A stretch of 64,000 nucleotides of DNA, from NCBI RefSeq assembly GCF_000814765.1, contig NZ_JWIC01000007.1, positions 1 to 64,000 of the forward strand, read 5' to 3'. Under the pieces are notes generated by a model. That model had not been told where the DNA came from and searched no databases. It saw only the letters and a list, made by a program, of their open reading frames with translations. Both the position numbers and the translations under genes were made by a program. This DNA comes from Pseudoalteromonas luteoviolacea (GTDB taxonomy: Bacteria; Pseudomonadota; Gammaproteobacteria; Enterobacterales; Alteromonadaceae). Shown here one piece after another: positions 1 to 10,425 of this stretch; the stretch's first letter is position 1; every line of letters starts with the position of its first letter.

Positions 1-1
1 T

Positions 2-472
2 ACTTTTTCTAAGTGTTTCAACGAAAGTGAGGGCTTTGCCAAAAGCTTCATTAGAGAAGGTAAAATCGCGTTTACGCCATTTACGACCGACTCAAGTGTA
101 ACCATCAGTGATGTACGTGTTCAAGTAAGTGGTATTTCAAAAATCAAAGGTGATTTGGTGACTTTGAATGCCCAATTAAATGCTTTGGGAACACATGCTG
201 GTGAAGTATTGACTCATGCCGTTGAGCCTAATATAACCTACTCAGTAAGTATTATTGAAAATAATATGACTTATAATGATAAAGGTGATAAGTATCGCTC
301 TGTAGGTATGAGTTATATAAATGATCAGGGTGAAAAAGAAATTAAATCTGTTAATGGTTTTTCTCCTGGATATATCGAAACTCAAGGTGAGATCGAACTG
401 TTTTTAATTGGTGATGATACTACTAGTAAAGGTGATGTATCTATTAACATTAAAAAGGTTAATATAGATTAA
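2..472 (+). CDS. Hypothetical protein, 5' end outside window
   Basis: The reading frame is open from the first bases of the window to a TAA at 470-472, so the start lies upstream. The visible 156 residues are beta-rich and polar, with no recognisable domain, transmembrane segment or catalytic motif. A Met at 155 could serve as a start, but the frame continues upstream with ordinary protein-like composition (for example SEGFAKSFIREGKIAFTPF), so a longer gene is more likely. The style (short extended strands, many Asn/Thr/Asp) would suit a secreted or surface protein, but that is only an impression. A hairpin terminator follows at 511-554. Confidence 0.55.
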   Translation, partial: TFSKCFNESEGFAKSFIREGKIAFTPFTTDSSVTISDVRVQVSGISKIKGDLVTLNAQLNALGTHAGEVLTHAVEPNITYSVSIIENNMTYNDKGDKYRSVGMSYINDQGEKEIKSVNGFSPGYIETQGEIELFLIGDDTTSKGDVSINIKKVNID

Positions 473-510
473 GATAATGTGGTTTTAATTTAACCTGTTA
501 TTTTTAATGA

Positions 511-554
511 AAGCCACCTCTGCAAAGTTTAGTCTCTGTATTAGTGGCTTTTTT
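511..554 (+). terminator. Probable intrinsic terminator
   Basis: AAGCCAC (511-517) pairs with GTGGCTT (544-550) and is followed by a T run. It sits 38 bases after the stop of the first gene. The loop is long (26 nt), which weakens the call slightly. The remaining bases to 855 are AT-rich and show no further gene; they must hold the promoter of the hydrolase at 856. Confidence 0.6.
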
Positions 555-855
555 AATGTGTTTTATATATTTCTGTTGGAAATACGTTAAATTTACAGTG
601 TTTAAGCGCTAATGTCATTTTACTTTCCCCTGTATGTGTATCTATTTATGATAGGGTATGACGTGGAGTTTGGGACATTTTAAACTGTTAAGTGTGAATT
701 TGATCTCTCTCAACTTTAACTGTTCATTTATACAAAGTTGGTTCTCTTGTTAAGCATAAATACGTTATAGTATTTTCGATTTATTCATTACTGAACCTCT
801 GTGAAAGTCAAAAGGAATTTTAAAATTCATTCAGCCAAAGATGTAGGGAGAATTA

Positions 856-1629
856 ATGAACACCTGTGGTTATATCGAAATTGACGATGCCTCTATTTAT
901 TATCAAGTGTCAGGTAACCTAAGAGGTAAACCTCTTGTGTTACTTCATGGTGGACTAGGTTCGATGAAAGACCTGACGCCGATACATACATATCTCGCTG
1001 ATGAATACTGTCTAATTTACATTGATTTGCGAGGACATGGTAAATCAACACTGGGTAGTGTCAAACTGAGTTATGAGCTATATCAAAATGATGTTTTAAC
1101 CATATTATCTTTCCTAAAAATATCTCAATTTTCACTGTTTGGGTTTAGCGATGGCGGCATTGTTGCCTATCGAATTGCCGTTCAATATCCAGAAAAAGTA
1201 AGTCGTCTGATAACGCTTGGGTCACAGTGGCGTTTGGAGCCAGGGGATCCCTCAATAGAGGTGCTAAAAGGCTTAACTGTAGAGTTTTGGTTGGAGAAGT
1301 TTGCAGATGATGTCGCCAATTATCAATTATCTAATCCACAACCACACTTTCATAAATTGGTTGATACAGTCAAAGCGGTTTGGCTAGATACAAGTGAGTC
1401 TGGGTACCCAAATAGTGCGGTAGAGCAAATTCAATGTCCCACTCTTATCATGCGAGGAGATCATGATTTCTTATTCTCGTTAGATGAGGCCGCTACTTTA
1501 CAAAACAAGTTAAAGGATGCTGATTTTGCTAATATCCCATTTACAGAGCATGCTTCTCATCAAGAATCACCTGAAGTTGTGGGTAAAATACTGCAACAGT
1601 TCATGTTAAAAAGACGATGTGATCTCTAG
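856..1629 (+). CDS. Alpha/beta hydrolase
   Basis: This 257-residue protein has the full alpha/beta-hydrolase layout. The oxyanion HG is at residues 31-32 (VLLHGG), followed by DLRGHGKS around 57-64. The nucleophile elbow GFSDG places Ser98. The acid is in RGDHD (Asp204) and the probable catalytic His is in the SHQESP segment (His235). There is no signal peptide, so it should act in the cytoplasm. AGGGAG just upstream of the ATG is a good ribosome site. The family covers esterases, lactonases and C-C hydrolases, and the substrate cannot be read from sequence. It is monocistronic: terminator upstream, IS remnant downstream. Confidence 0.85.
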   Translation: MNTCGYIEIDDASIYYQVSGNLRGKPLVLLHGGLGSMKDLTPIHTYLADEYCLIYIDLRGHGKSTLGSVKLSYELYQNDVLTILSFLKISQFSLFGFSDGGIVAYRIAVQYPEKVSRLITLGSQWRLEPGDPSIEVLKGLTVEFWLEKFADDVANYQLSNPQPHFHKLVDTVKAVWLDTSESGYPNSAVEQIQCPTLIMRGDHDFLFSLDEAATLQNKLKDADFANIPFTEHASHQESPEVVGKILQQFMLKRRCDL

Positions 1630-1849
1630 CTATATTTCACTTTAAAATTGAGAGTACTAGTTACAAAAGTGAATATAATTTTTGATTGGTTACCCGTTAG
1701 GTGTCCACTTTAATATGATGAGTAAGGTGGGGGGGAACATTTATTACAAAGATCATTGATTTAGCATTTTTAGCTACTTATCGTCAGCGTTTTTCCTAAT
1801 CATAGTTAATGGATTACTTAAAGCAATAGAGTCACACAGATTGAAAAAA

Positions 1850-2427
1850 TAATGCAATCAAAAAACCATCATGGCAAAGGAAATCAAAAATGGGCCTGCT
1901 TCCCTCTAATCGCGCATTTATACAACGTGGCAATATGGCTATTCTCGGAACTTGGCGTAAGTAGTCATAACATTGTCGGTACAGAATTATCGTTGCTAAA
2001 TGTATCTGATGGTGAAGTGTTAGGTGATCTACTGCGATCACTGTGCCCAAATGCGGACAGATTGACCAGTGATGGTGCTTATGATTCACGAGATTGCTAT
2101 GTTGAAATTGCAGCTAAGGTACTGTAGCTTGAATCCCGCCAGGGGAAAACGCCCAATATTGGTAGAACGGGCATCCGAGAAACAGCGCCATAGTATTAAT
2201 GCATCAATTTGGGTTAAAATAATGGAAAGAAAGTCTGGTTACCATAACGCTCACTGGCTGAAACGGGTGTTTATCGTTTTAAGCAACTTGTGGGTGACAC
2301 GTTAAAAAGCCGTAGCTTTAATCGCCAACAGACAGAAGTGATGATTGAAGCCAAGGTATGCCGAGTTATCAGTAAAAATGACAAGACAATTAGGAGGTCT
2401 ATTGCTGGTGAATGTATAAGGATCTAA
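1850..2427 (+). pseudogene. Degenerate IS5-family transposase remnant
   Basis: Pieces of a DDE transposase lie in different frames on the + strand. One piece contains NIVGTELSLLNVSDGEV and SDGAYDSRDCYVEIA, with the conserved second Asp in DGAYD. Farther on, from about 2262, another frame reads ETGVYRFKQLVGDTLKSRSF, the C-terminal E-containing block of IS5-type enzymes, ending at a TAA near 2427. The part carrying the first catalytic Asp is missing, so there is an internal deletion as well as frameshifts. I could not define terminal inverted repeats. It is a dead element and a sign of past insertion between the hydrolase and the acyltransferase. Confidence 0.7.
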
Positions 2428-2429
2428 TC

Positions 2430-2760
2430 CTATTTTATTGTTTATTATTTTTGTGGTAAAAAATTAGTATTGGTTTGGAGGGCGAGTCACTTTGGATTGG
2501 CCTAGTCTTTAGTTAATTGTAAAACTTAAACTAAGGTGTTTGCAGGTAATCGTTAATCAGTTAAAGTGCATGGGCAAATTGGATGTCGCATGCCAAAGTA
2601 GTCGTTTGAAGCTTGATCTAACTTTGTCGGTTAGTGATTCCACATATATAACAGATTTAAATATTTTAGGTTCTAACCAACTCTATGCAGTGATTAGAAT
2701 AGTATTTATGTGACGATTATTAAGGCGTTAGGTTTTATGGTAGAAAATCGGGATAATAAT
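2430..2760. other. Intergenic stretch, no gene seen
   Basis: About 330 AT-rich bases lie between the transposase remnant and the acyltransferase gene. I see no ORF with a credible start and no strong hairpin. The promoter for the acyltransferase should lie near the right end. Confidence 0.4.
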
Positions 2761-2761
2761 T

Positions 2762-4654
2762 TTGAAATATAGAAGTGATATAGACGGTTTAAGAGCTATA
2801 GCAGTAATGTCAGTTGTTGCTTTCCATTCGGGAATCACAGCACTCTCTGGAGGCTACGTTGGTGTTGATGTGTTTTTTGTAATAAGTGGATACTTGATTA
2901 CAACATTAATATACAACGAAATGAAAAATAACGATTTTAGCTTTGGTCGATTTTATAAAAGACGAGCTGCAAGGTTGTTACCCGCGTTATTTATAACACT
3001 ATTTGTTGTGCTTGTATTTGGGTTTATAAACTACAACAATAAGACATTTGATAATTTAGGAAAAGAAATTTTCTTTTCATCTTTTGGTGGCGCAAATATC
3101 CTCTTTGCTCAAGGAGTGAACTATTTTGCTAAAGATGAAGCTTATCAGCCATTAATTCATATGTGGTCTCTAGGTGTTGAAGAGCAATTTTACATAATTT
3201 GGCCTGTTATTTTGTTGCTTACTTATAAGTTTGCAAAGAAACTAATCATACCCGTCGCTAGTATTTTATTTTTTATTTCCTTAGGCCTATCGATTAACTC
3301 TGTTGCTGAAGGTCAAACCAAAGGCTACTTCCTTCTGCATTACAGAGCATTTGAATTGTTAGTTGGTGTTATCACAGCATTGTTGATATTAAAAAATAAA
3401 GGGTTTAATTTCAGTGAGAATGTAAAGCAAGTTTTAAGTTATACAGGCCTCTTTTTGATCGCCGTTCCAATGTTGATTCTTGATGAAACCTCTAAATTTC
3501 CAGGTGTTAATGCTCTATGGCCCTGTATTGGTACGGCGTTGATTATATCTTTTCCTAACAATGGCTTGGTTACTAAACTCTTATCTCACAAGTGGATGGT
3601 TTTTGTAGGGTTAATTTCATATCCATTGTATTTGTATCATCAACCTTTAATATCATTTATTTACTTTTTCAATTTACAATTGTCTTCACTAGAAATGTTT
3701 TCAGTTGTTACGCTTATTTCAACAGTTGCAGCTTGGTTGACATACAAATATGTAGAGAAGCCTTGTAGAAGGATGGTTCACTCAACTGAGTCTAAAGCGT
3801 CTACTATCAAAATTGCTTCAATGGCTGCACTAATCCCTATGTTTGCTGTCGTAGGCCTATTTATTGCGAAAACCAATGGGTTTGAAGCTAGATTCAAGTA
3901 TCTAAACCCGTTTGCCCTAGAGATCAGTGCTGCACATTCACAAACATTCCATGAAAACTTTGAGCGTGGATTTAAGGTCTCAGATTCTAAAGAATCAAGC
4001 GTATTATTTGTTGGCGATTCAGTTTTGCAACACTACATATTACCAATGAAGTTGGCGCTTAATCTTGCGGATGATGATGTGGACACGGTTACTAGAGGTG
4101 GGTGTGTACTACTCAAAGGCGCCGATTTTATAGATAAATTCTCAGATATATCATGCAATGATCTACGTGTTGATTTGTACAATGTAGAGAAAAAGTATAA
4201 GTATGTTGTATTATCACAAGCATGGAGCAGTTATGGCTCGTCGGTGTTAAATTTCGACGACGGCGCTAACGGTTATTCAAAGTGGTCGGGACTGCTAGAT
4301 AACACTGTTGAGCATTTCTTGAAGATTGCCGATAAGGTTATAATTTTTGGTGCGCACCCTCAAGTGAATGGTACTTTATCATTACAGCCCTCCATTACAA
4401 GTAGTAAAGAAACTTTTATTAATCACTTAAATCGACTTGAGGTCACTAATATTAGTCAGCTAAATCAAGCTAGCTCTTTCTTTGAGAGATATAATCAAAA
4501 TAAAGATGTGCTAGTCATCGAGCCGTCTGACATTTTCTGCCAAGAAGCATGTACTTTACATAATGGCGAGTGGTCATTCTATAGTGACTCTCAACATCTA
4601 TCTAATGCCGCAACGGACTACGTCAGTAGTCATATCACGAAGAGTCTTTTATAA
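2762..4654 (+). CDS. Acyltransferase 3 family protein with C-terminal SGNH domain
   Basis: This 630-residue membrane protein is of the OafA/YrhL type, which O-acetylates surface polysaccharides such as LPS O-antigen. Residues 1-350 are the acyltransferase-3 domain: RSDIDGLRAIAV start, invariant His22 (VAFHSG), GVDVFFVISGYLI, and about ten transmembrane helices. The C-terminal 240 residues form a periplasmic SGNH domain with the Ser block LFVGDSVLQHY (around 417-427) and the DSQHLS block (around 611) holding the Asp/His pair. The start is TTG at 2762, because the conserved N-terminus begins immediately after it. Length and architecture are normal for two-domain members. It stands alone, with no other polysaccharide genes nearby, so the acceptor is unknown. 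Confidence 0.88.
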   Translation: MKYRSDIDGLRAIAVMSVVAFHSGITALSGGYVGVDVFFVISGYLITTLIYNEMKNNDFSFGRFYKRRAARLLPALFITLFVVLVFGFINYNNKTFDNLGKEIFFSSFGGANILFAQGVNYFAKDEAYQPLIHMWSLGVEEQFYIIWPVILLLTYKFAKKLIIPVASILFFISLGLSINSVAEGQTKGYFLLHYRAFELLVGVITALLILKNKGFNFSENVKQVLSYTGLFLIAVPMLILDETSKFPGVNALWPCIGTALIISFPNNGLVTKLLSHKWMVFVGLISYPLYLYHQPLISFIYFFNLQLSSLEMFSVVTLISTVAAWLTYKYVEKPCRRMVHSTESKASTIKIASMAALIPMFAVVGLFIAKTNGFEARFKYLNPFALEISAAHSQTFHENFERGFKVSDSKESSVLFVGDSVLQHYILPMKLALNLADDDVDTVTRGGCVLLKGADFIDKFSDISCNDLRVDLYNVEKKYKYVVLSQAWSSYGSSVLNFDDGANGYSKWSGLLDNTVEHFLKIADKVIIFGAHPQVNGTLSLQPSITSSKETFINHLNRLEVTNISQLNQASSFFERYNQNKDVLVIEPSDIFCQEACTLHNGEWSFYSDSQHLSNAATDYVSSHITKSLL

Positions 4655-4667
4655 AAATAAGATAGAA

Positions 4668-4698
4668 AAGTCAGTTGGCGTTTTTGCGCCGCTGACTT
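4668..4698 (+). terminator. Hairpin after acyltransferase gene
   Basis: AAGTCAG (4668-4674) pairs with CTGACTT (4692-4698), with an inner GGCG/CGCC extension. It lies 13 bases after the stop codon. The following T run is weak (GAACTTTT), so it may be a poor terminator or simply an mRNA 3'-end hairpin. The bases from 4699 to 5192 are very AT-rich, with no gene that I can support. Confidence 0.45.
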
Positions 4699-5192
4699 GA
4701 ACTTTTCGGGTCAGAGGGTTACTCATGTAATATTTTCATTTTATTGCTTTGAGTAAAAGTAGCTTACGACTAGTGTCACTTTTGCAATGTTTAGGCTATG
4801 TAACTGTAATACTGATTATAAAAGAGCGCGATATTAATAATTTGGTAAATTTTAAAGGCTTTTAATGTTTTATAATGAGTTTTAAAAGGTCTATATTTTT
4901 GATGAGGACTTGTAAAAATAATTTAATAAATTATGTAGAAATTAAAAGTCATTATTCTGAAGTGTATATTTCAATGATGCGTGAACCTGCCAATTTAATG
5001 TAAAGTTAAAAGTAACACATACTAAAATAAAAATCTTTGAGTCGTTTTAGAGCTTGTTTTTAATATATTCGAATGTTATAAAATCTACCTATATTTTTTA
5101 ATTATCATTTTGGTGAACTCGCTCTTTGAGTGATATATTCATAGGTAGTTAAAAATTGCTATCAACGAACACTTCAAAAGGGATTTTGTATT

Positions 5193-5992
5193 TTGAAAAC
5201 TCTTGTCTATGCATTTCTATTCCTTGTTTCAACCATTGTTGATGCATCTAATTTTAAAGTCTTACAACTTCCTAAACCCCAAAATTTAGCTGAGCCTCCA
5301 CATATCACTATTGCATTACCTGCATCTTATGCAGCCGACACAACAAAGACATACCCAGTATTGTACCTACTTGATGGTGAACTCAATGGTGAGCTAGTTG
5401 ACGGCATGCTAACTAGGTTGTACCAGTCTAACGGAGCGAATGAGCACATTGTTGTCGGTATTACGAGTCGCGATCGTCTTAGAGATTTCGCGCCAACTGT
5501 TAATAAAGATCCGCGAGGCCTGTGGGAGCGGGTGGGGGCGGTGATAAATTTTTAGATTTTATTGAAAAGGAGCTCATTCCACAGGTCAATAAGACTTATC
5601 GAACTAACAATTTTAACGTTGTAGCAGGTCACTCAATTGCTGGCTTATTAGTTGTTCATAGCTTTCATTCCAGACCAAAGCTTTTTCAAAGTCATTTAGC
5701 CTTTAGCCCTGCAGTTTGGTGGGGAGCCCGGGAAACATCTAAGGCGACGAAAATGTATGTGACTTCTAAGCAGCCTATTAAAAATTACTTATACATGAAT
5801 ATTGGGAGTGAAGGTGGAGAAATGCGTGAAGTTTATAATTCTCTATCACAAGCAATTTTGAGGAATCGCAATCTTGATTTAGAGCTCAGGCTAAACGAGT
5901 TTAATGACGACTCCCATGACTTTACAATGGCGGCGGGGCTGTTTAATGCGCTGACAGGGCTTTATCAATATCAACAACAGCAAGGCATGTAG
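5193..5992 (+). CDS. Putative esterase (IroE/esterase D-like), frameshifted
   Basis: This is one esterase gene read in two frames. The first part has a signal peptide (MKTLVYAFLFLVSTIVDA) and the strand YPVLYLLDGE typical of PF00756 esterases. The second part has FIEKELIPQVNKTY, the nucleophile elbow GHSIAG, and the final His in NDDSHDFT. The frame changes near 5525, in GAGGCCTGTGGGAGCGGG; restoring one base gives a continuous 266-residue protein. It should be periplasmic. The start is TTG with AGGGA upstream. Related enzymes hydrolyse siderophore esters or other acyl esters; the substrate is not evident here. Either a real pseudogene or a sequencing deletion. Confidence 0.75.
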
Positions 5993-6192
5993 AGTGCGTG
6001 TATGATAGCAGGTGCTGCGATGTTGGGGGGTTTCCGAATGTAATACGTGGTTGACTGCTGATGCTCAATGAGTGCATACAATGAGCATGCCAATACTCTA
6101 ATATCACTTTGATTATATTGATTTTTATTTCGGCTAAACTATCAGATAGCTTTGGCCGAATTTTAACCCATGAACATTTTTAACGAGCTAGG

Positions 6193-6402
6193 TTACACGT
6201 CATTTTTAAAAGCCAAAATATCTCCTGGCTGACAATCCAAGTAATTACAAATTTGCGCTAGAGTTTCGAAACGAACCCCCTTTACTTTACCTCTTTTAAG
6301 CAGGGATAAGTTGGCTTCTGTGATACCGATGGCTTTTGCGAGCTCCTTTGATGAGACTTTTCGCATAGCCATAACAACGTCAAGGTTAACGATGATCTCC
6401 AT
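6193..6402 (-). CDS. XRE-family HTH regulator paired with DUF2975 protein
   Basis: This 69-residue protein is almost entirely a Cro/CI-type helix-turn-helix (SSKELAKAIGITEANLSLL, then GVRFETLAQICNYLDCQPGD). Small regulators of this kind are regularly coded directly after a DUF2975 membrane protein, as here. The ATG lies 2 bases beyond the stop of that gene, so the two are co-transcribed and probably translationally coupled. The role is likely autoregulation of the pair; a membrane-controlled transcription factor is an inference. An imperfect inverted repeat at about 6128-6160 lies downstream and could end the transcript. Confidence 0.85.
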   Translation of the reverse strand: MEIIVNLDVVMAMRKVSSKELAKAIGITEANLSLLKRGKVKGVRFETLAQICNYLDCQPGDILAFKNDV

Positions 6403-6404
6403 GA

Positions 6405-6920
6405 CTAAATAAACTCCTTATTTTCATCTTCGATCTCTTTTGCTGCTTTTAGCAAGTAGGCAACAATTGCCAGCAAACCCAGTGTGATCAGCTCATCAAA
6501 GTCGATGGTTAAGACCACTTCAGCATCACCAAAAATAGCCTTATGCCAAAACCCCACACCTAATGTCAGTGCGATGTAGTAAACAGTTGATGCAATCTTA
6601 AGGAAGATAAAGTTGATGAAACAGCGAAAGCACTGATGAGAGAAAAACATCCCTTTTTCAAATAATGACAACAGCTTACAAACCCAATAAATGGCAGCGA
6701 CGACAAACAGCAGTATTGGTGCGCTGGCTAAAAGTAACACCCACTGGTTTACCTGATCAGACGTCCATAAGATATTGAACAGTGCGTTATCAAAATAATT
6801 AATTTGGTTGTTGAACACAAGTTGGTAAAGATTAAACACAATAACCAATGCGGTTATGGCGATGACCACTAGGCGGATCGTACCGCTCTTTCTTTGAATT
6901 GTTTCTATTGTTTGCGACAT
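6405..6920 (-). CDS. DUF2975 domain membrane protein
   Basis: This 171-residue integral membrane protein has four predicted helices (around 18-38, 62-85, 100-125 and 145-162) and a charged C-terminal tail (AAKEIEDENKEF). The region FEKGMFFSHQCFRCFINFIFLK matches the DUF2975 signature of a short aromatic turn before the third helix. No enzymatic motif is present. It is the first gene of a two-gene operon with the XRE regulator at 6193-6402. Function in the family is unknown; a link to regulator control is inferred from the conserved pairing. Confidence 0.8.
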   Translation of the reverse strand: MSQTIETIQRKSGTIRLVVIAITALVIVFNLYQLVFNNQINYFDNALFNILWTSDQVNQWVLLLASAPILLFVVAAIYWVCKLLSLFEKGMFFSHQCFRCFINFIFLKIASTVYYIALTLGVGFWHKAIFGDAEVVLTIDFDELITLGLLAIVAYLLKAAKEIEDENKEFI

Positions 6921-7059
6921 GAGTAATCCGTATTCAGCCCTGCTTCTTGTGATGAACTATATCACACATAAATTTATTTCTGAAAAAAAATAAAAATTTA
7001 TCGTTTTACAATAATTTTATTTCATGTAATGATGTTTCCAAGTTACCAAGGAGAATCAA

Positions 7060-9131
7060 ATGGAGAACCAAATAATGAATAAGAACCTATCTGCATTTAA
7101 ATCGGTCGTTATCAGTGCCGCTATCGGCTCAAGTATTTTATTAACAGGGTGCCAATTTACCAATACGCTGGACAGCACCAAGGCGATACAAGCTCAGCAA
7201 GTCACAGAGTTGGTAGAGCTCGAAAGTTTATTCAGCCAAGATCAGATCAATAAGGTATCTCTATCAAACGATGGAAAGTGGATAGCCTTTATGCAAATGA
7301 ATAACGGCGGTCAAAATATTTTTGTATTACGTCAGGGCGATCAATTAGAGAATGCAGTTGCACTCACTGATTTTGCTGACGGGGTCGACGGGTTTGTCTG
7401 GTCGGCAAATAGTAATGAAATACTGTTTAACAAAGATTTTGAGGGAAATGAGAACGACCAAATTTTTACTTTACGTTTTTCTCCAAAGCAAGCGAAGTTA
7501 GCACCTGTTATTAATCGGTTAACTCACAGAGATGATGTTGATTACATGTTTGTCGAGCAGGTAAAGAATGACTCTAATAAAATAGCGGTTTTGGCTAATC
7601 ACAGTAGCAGCCAATTGGATCTGTTCCATATTGATATCAACACACAAGCAATCACCTTGATGCAAGATAATGATATTTCATTTTTTACTGCCCAATTGGA
7701 TGATGATGGCTATGCTGCGGTTGCCGCTAAATTAAACTCCGACAACTCTGTCACAGTATACAAACGTTTTGGTGATGGTTGGCAAGAAGTGTTTCAATCT
7801 GAAGTGGGCGAAAATGTCAGTGTGATCAGTTACGACAGTGACAGTAATAAGGCCTTTATTTCTGGCAGTATTCAGGGCCGGGATAAAGAGGAGTTATTGG
7901 AGCTAGACTTAACGACTCACAAACTAAAAACCGCACATAAAGATCCCGAAAATCAATCTGATTTATATCAAGTTATATTTGATAAAGTGGGTAAGCCGAT
8001 GATTGTTTCGTATTATGGTGGTCGCTTGCGCAATTATGCTTTGAGCAATAGCACAGCCACAACAATGCGAAAAATAGAAGCACAGCTTAGTGGCGACTAT
8101 GATTTGTTAGTCGAAAAGATTGAGCATGATAAAGGGCAGTGGTATCTCAAAGTATCATATGCTGATAGGCCTGACGAAAAGTTTGTGTATAACAGCAACT
8201 CGGGCACATTGACTGATTTGTTGAACCAAGCACCAAGTTTTAACCCGATTTATTGGGGGATAGAAGTTCGATAACTTACACGGCCGCAGATGGTGTTCAA
8301 ATCCAAGCATATCTAACTTTACCAAAACAAATAAAGCAAAATTTGCCTACGATTATCCTGCCACACGGAGGCCCATGGGCTAGAGACGAATGGGGGTATT
8401 CAAGTAATTATTTTGTGCCTGTCGCTCACTTTTTTGCAAACCGTGGTTATGCTGTTTTGCAACCAAACTTTAGAAGCTCGACAGGGTTTGGTAAACAGTT
8501 TATCGAACTAGGTAATAAAAATTGGGGGACTGGCGCTATGCAGCAAGACTTAACCGATGGCGTTAATTACCTTGTTGAAATGGGTATTGCGGATAAACAG
8601 CGTGTAGGGATCATGGGCGCTTCTTACGGTGGGTATGCCGCTTTAGCTGGCGCGACTTTTACACCCGATATATACAGTGCAGTGATTTCATATGTTGGGC
8701 CTTCTAGCCTTACGGCGATGGTTGAGTCTTTCCCTGCGCATTTTAGGCCTTATATGGGCACTGTTTTTGCGGGTGTTGGAGACCCTTTAATTGAGGCGGA
8801 CAGAGCGGATATGGAGTCACGATCTCCCATTAATTTTGTTGACAAAATAAAGGCGCCAATCATGTTAATTCAAGGTGCAAATGACCCGAGGATCCCACAA
8901 TATCAATCAGATACGATTGCTAAAAAGCTATTTGAAACTGACAGAGCTGTTGAGTATATCCTAGCGAAAGATGAAGGACATGGTTTTAGGTCACAAGATA
9001 ATAAGTTAGCGTCAATTATTGCGATGGAGGCCTTTTTTGCGAAGCACTTAGGAGGCATGCAATCATCTAAGGTTAACCCAAAGGTGAGAGAACACTTAAC
9101 TTCATTAAAGGTAGACGTAAGTAAGTTGTAA
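7060..9131 (+). CDS. S9 family prolyl oligopeptidase-like lipoprotein, frameshifted
   Basis: This is a dipeptidyl-peptidase/acylaminoacyl-peptidase-type serine peptidase of about 690 residues. A lipoprotein signal (ILLTGC, Cys31) is followed by a beta-propeller domain (residues about 50-390). After a frame change at the five-G run near 8256 comes the catalytic domain with TIILPHGGPWARDEWG, the nucleophile GASYGGYAAL, the Asp in QGANDPRIP and the His in DEGHGF. Adding one G rejoins the frames as YWGDRSSITY, exactly the expected domain boundary. It should be membrane-anchored, degrading peptides outside the cytoplasm. The start ATG follows AAGGAG. A strong terminator follows, so it is monocistronic. 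Confidence 0.85.
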
Positions 9132-9154
9132 TGACTTATCTCTCACTGTGTAAT

Positions 9155-9179
9155 GCGCACTGGATAGTGCGCTTTTTTT
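9155..9179 (+). terminator. Intrinsic terminator of S9 peptidase gene
   Basis: GCGCACT (9155-9161) pairs perfectly with AGTGCGC (9166-9172) across a GGAT loop and is followed by seven T. It lies 24 bases after the stop. Confidence 0.9.
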
Positions 9180-9713
9180 ATTCAAAATTGAGCCCGCAGA
9201 GAGCAAAATAAAGGAAGCGTACTTTGTGCTCACTGTTAGCCCGTCGAGCTAATACTATACTCGACGACAGCAACAGAACATAAAGTGCGTGATAATAAGT
9301 ACATATAGCATGTTCTATTAATTGCTATTGCAAGGTCTTTAATTGAAAAAGCTAACAATCACTCTTGTAACTATGTGCTTTTTAACTAATAGGTTGGTAA
9401 TAAAGCCGGAGTGATATTGGCCTATATAGTGACCTTGCTTCTAACTAGTCGATTTGGTTAGCAATCGAAAGGCTTGGGAAAAAATCTAAACTGATAGAAT
9501 TTAAGTTCATTACAGTTTGGTTATTTAATGAATTAAACTTAGGGTAAAAGGCGGTTTGGGCATCAGGGTTATATGGGGCAATTGTGTTGAACTGTCGACT
9601 TTTATTACAAAGGTTTTTAATGATGATTAAAAAGTCATTCTTATTTTATATATCAGCTAATTAAAAGTTTCACTGCATTCATATTCTAATTCGTTTTTAC
9701 TAGAGGTTTCGTT
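9180..9713. other. Intergenic stretch, no gene seen
   Basis: About 530 bases without a supportable ORF on either strand. It holds a short GTCGAG...CTCGAC inverted repeat around 9243-9266 of unknown role. The promoter of the following DoxX-like gene must lie near the right end. Confidence 0.4.
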
Positions 9714-10091
9714 TTGTCCACAACTCAAATTGCTCGATATGTTATCTGTTTCGCTTGGCTGTACCATGGTATTTTTCCAAAGTTAGTTCATGTTGCACCA
9801 TTGGAGCGCCTAATGGTTTCTAGTGCAGGCTTTTCAGAAGAAGTATCAATTATGATTACCCGTGCTGCTGGAGTAGCAGAGGTATTATTTGGTTTGATGT
9901 TTTTCTTTCTTTATAAGCATAAACTCATCAATGTGTTAAATATACTTGGTTTAATAGGTTTACTCATAGCTGTGTATGTATTACAGCCTCAGTTGTTAAT
10001 TGAAGCATTTAACCCGGTTACGACCAATATACCACTGATTGCTTTGAGCTATATCTTACTCAAAGAAAGCGCCGAACATAAAAAGTCCTAG
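9714..10091 (+). CDS. DoxX-like membrane protein
   Basis: This 125-residue protein has four hydrophobic helices and the DoxX_3 (PF13781) pattern: an N-terminal helix ending in AWLYHGIFPKL, the RAAGVAEVLFGLMF helix, then a loop and two more helices with NPVTTNIPLIALSYILL. Starting at TTG (9714) keeps the whole first helix and is preceded by AGAGG. These small proteins sit in the inner membrane. Biochemical function is not established for this subgroup, although DoxX relatives are linked to redox or respiration. It stands alone, with no operon partner in line. Confidence 0.75.
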   Translation: MSTTQIARYVICFAWLYHGIFPKLVHVAPLERLMVSSAGFSEEVSIMITRAAGVAEVLFGLMFFFLYKHKLINVLNILGLIGLLIAVYVLQPQLLIEAFNPVTTNIPLIALSYILLKESAEHKKS

Positions 10092-10425
10092 CCGACTTTT
10101 GACTTTCGGCCCGTTGTCAAAATAGCGTGTTTTATCTAATTTATTGAGAGTTTGGCAGTGTAGAGCAAAGTCGTTTGCTCATAGCACAAGTGACTTAAAC
10201 GTGTGTTGTGCTAGAAAACTGGCGTTTTCCCAGCCAAATTTCTGATTGCCAACAATATGAAAGTTAATAATTATAAGTATACTTTTCATGTAGTTAGAGT
10301 TTAATGTACACGGGTGCATATAGTGCTGTCGTATAAGTGACGTAAAACAATCGGCAAACTTGCGTAACAGCATACGAGCGCTTTCCACATAATAAAATCT
10401 CAAAGAATGAACGGTCACAACAAAT
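10092..10425. other. Intergenic stretch between DoxX-like and HTH genes
   Basis: I see no convincing gene. A 79-codon open frame on the minus strand has low-complexity composition and no ribosome site, so I treat it as chance. The promoter of the HTH-DUF4177 gene should lie in the last 100 bases. Confidence 0.4.

Noticed and set aside
1832..2089. Minus-strand ORF over the transposase remnant
   Set aside because: The + strand carries recognisable IS5-family motifs in the same bases, so the minus frame is a shadow.
10179..10418. 79-codon minus-strand ORF
   Set aside because: No ribosome site, no recognisable domain, and it overlaps the region needed as promoter for the HTH-DUF4177 gene.
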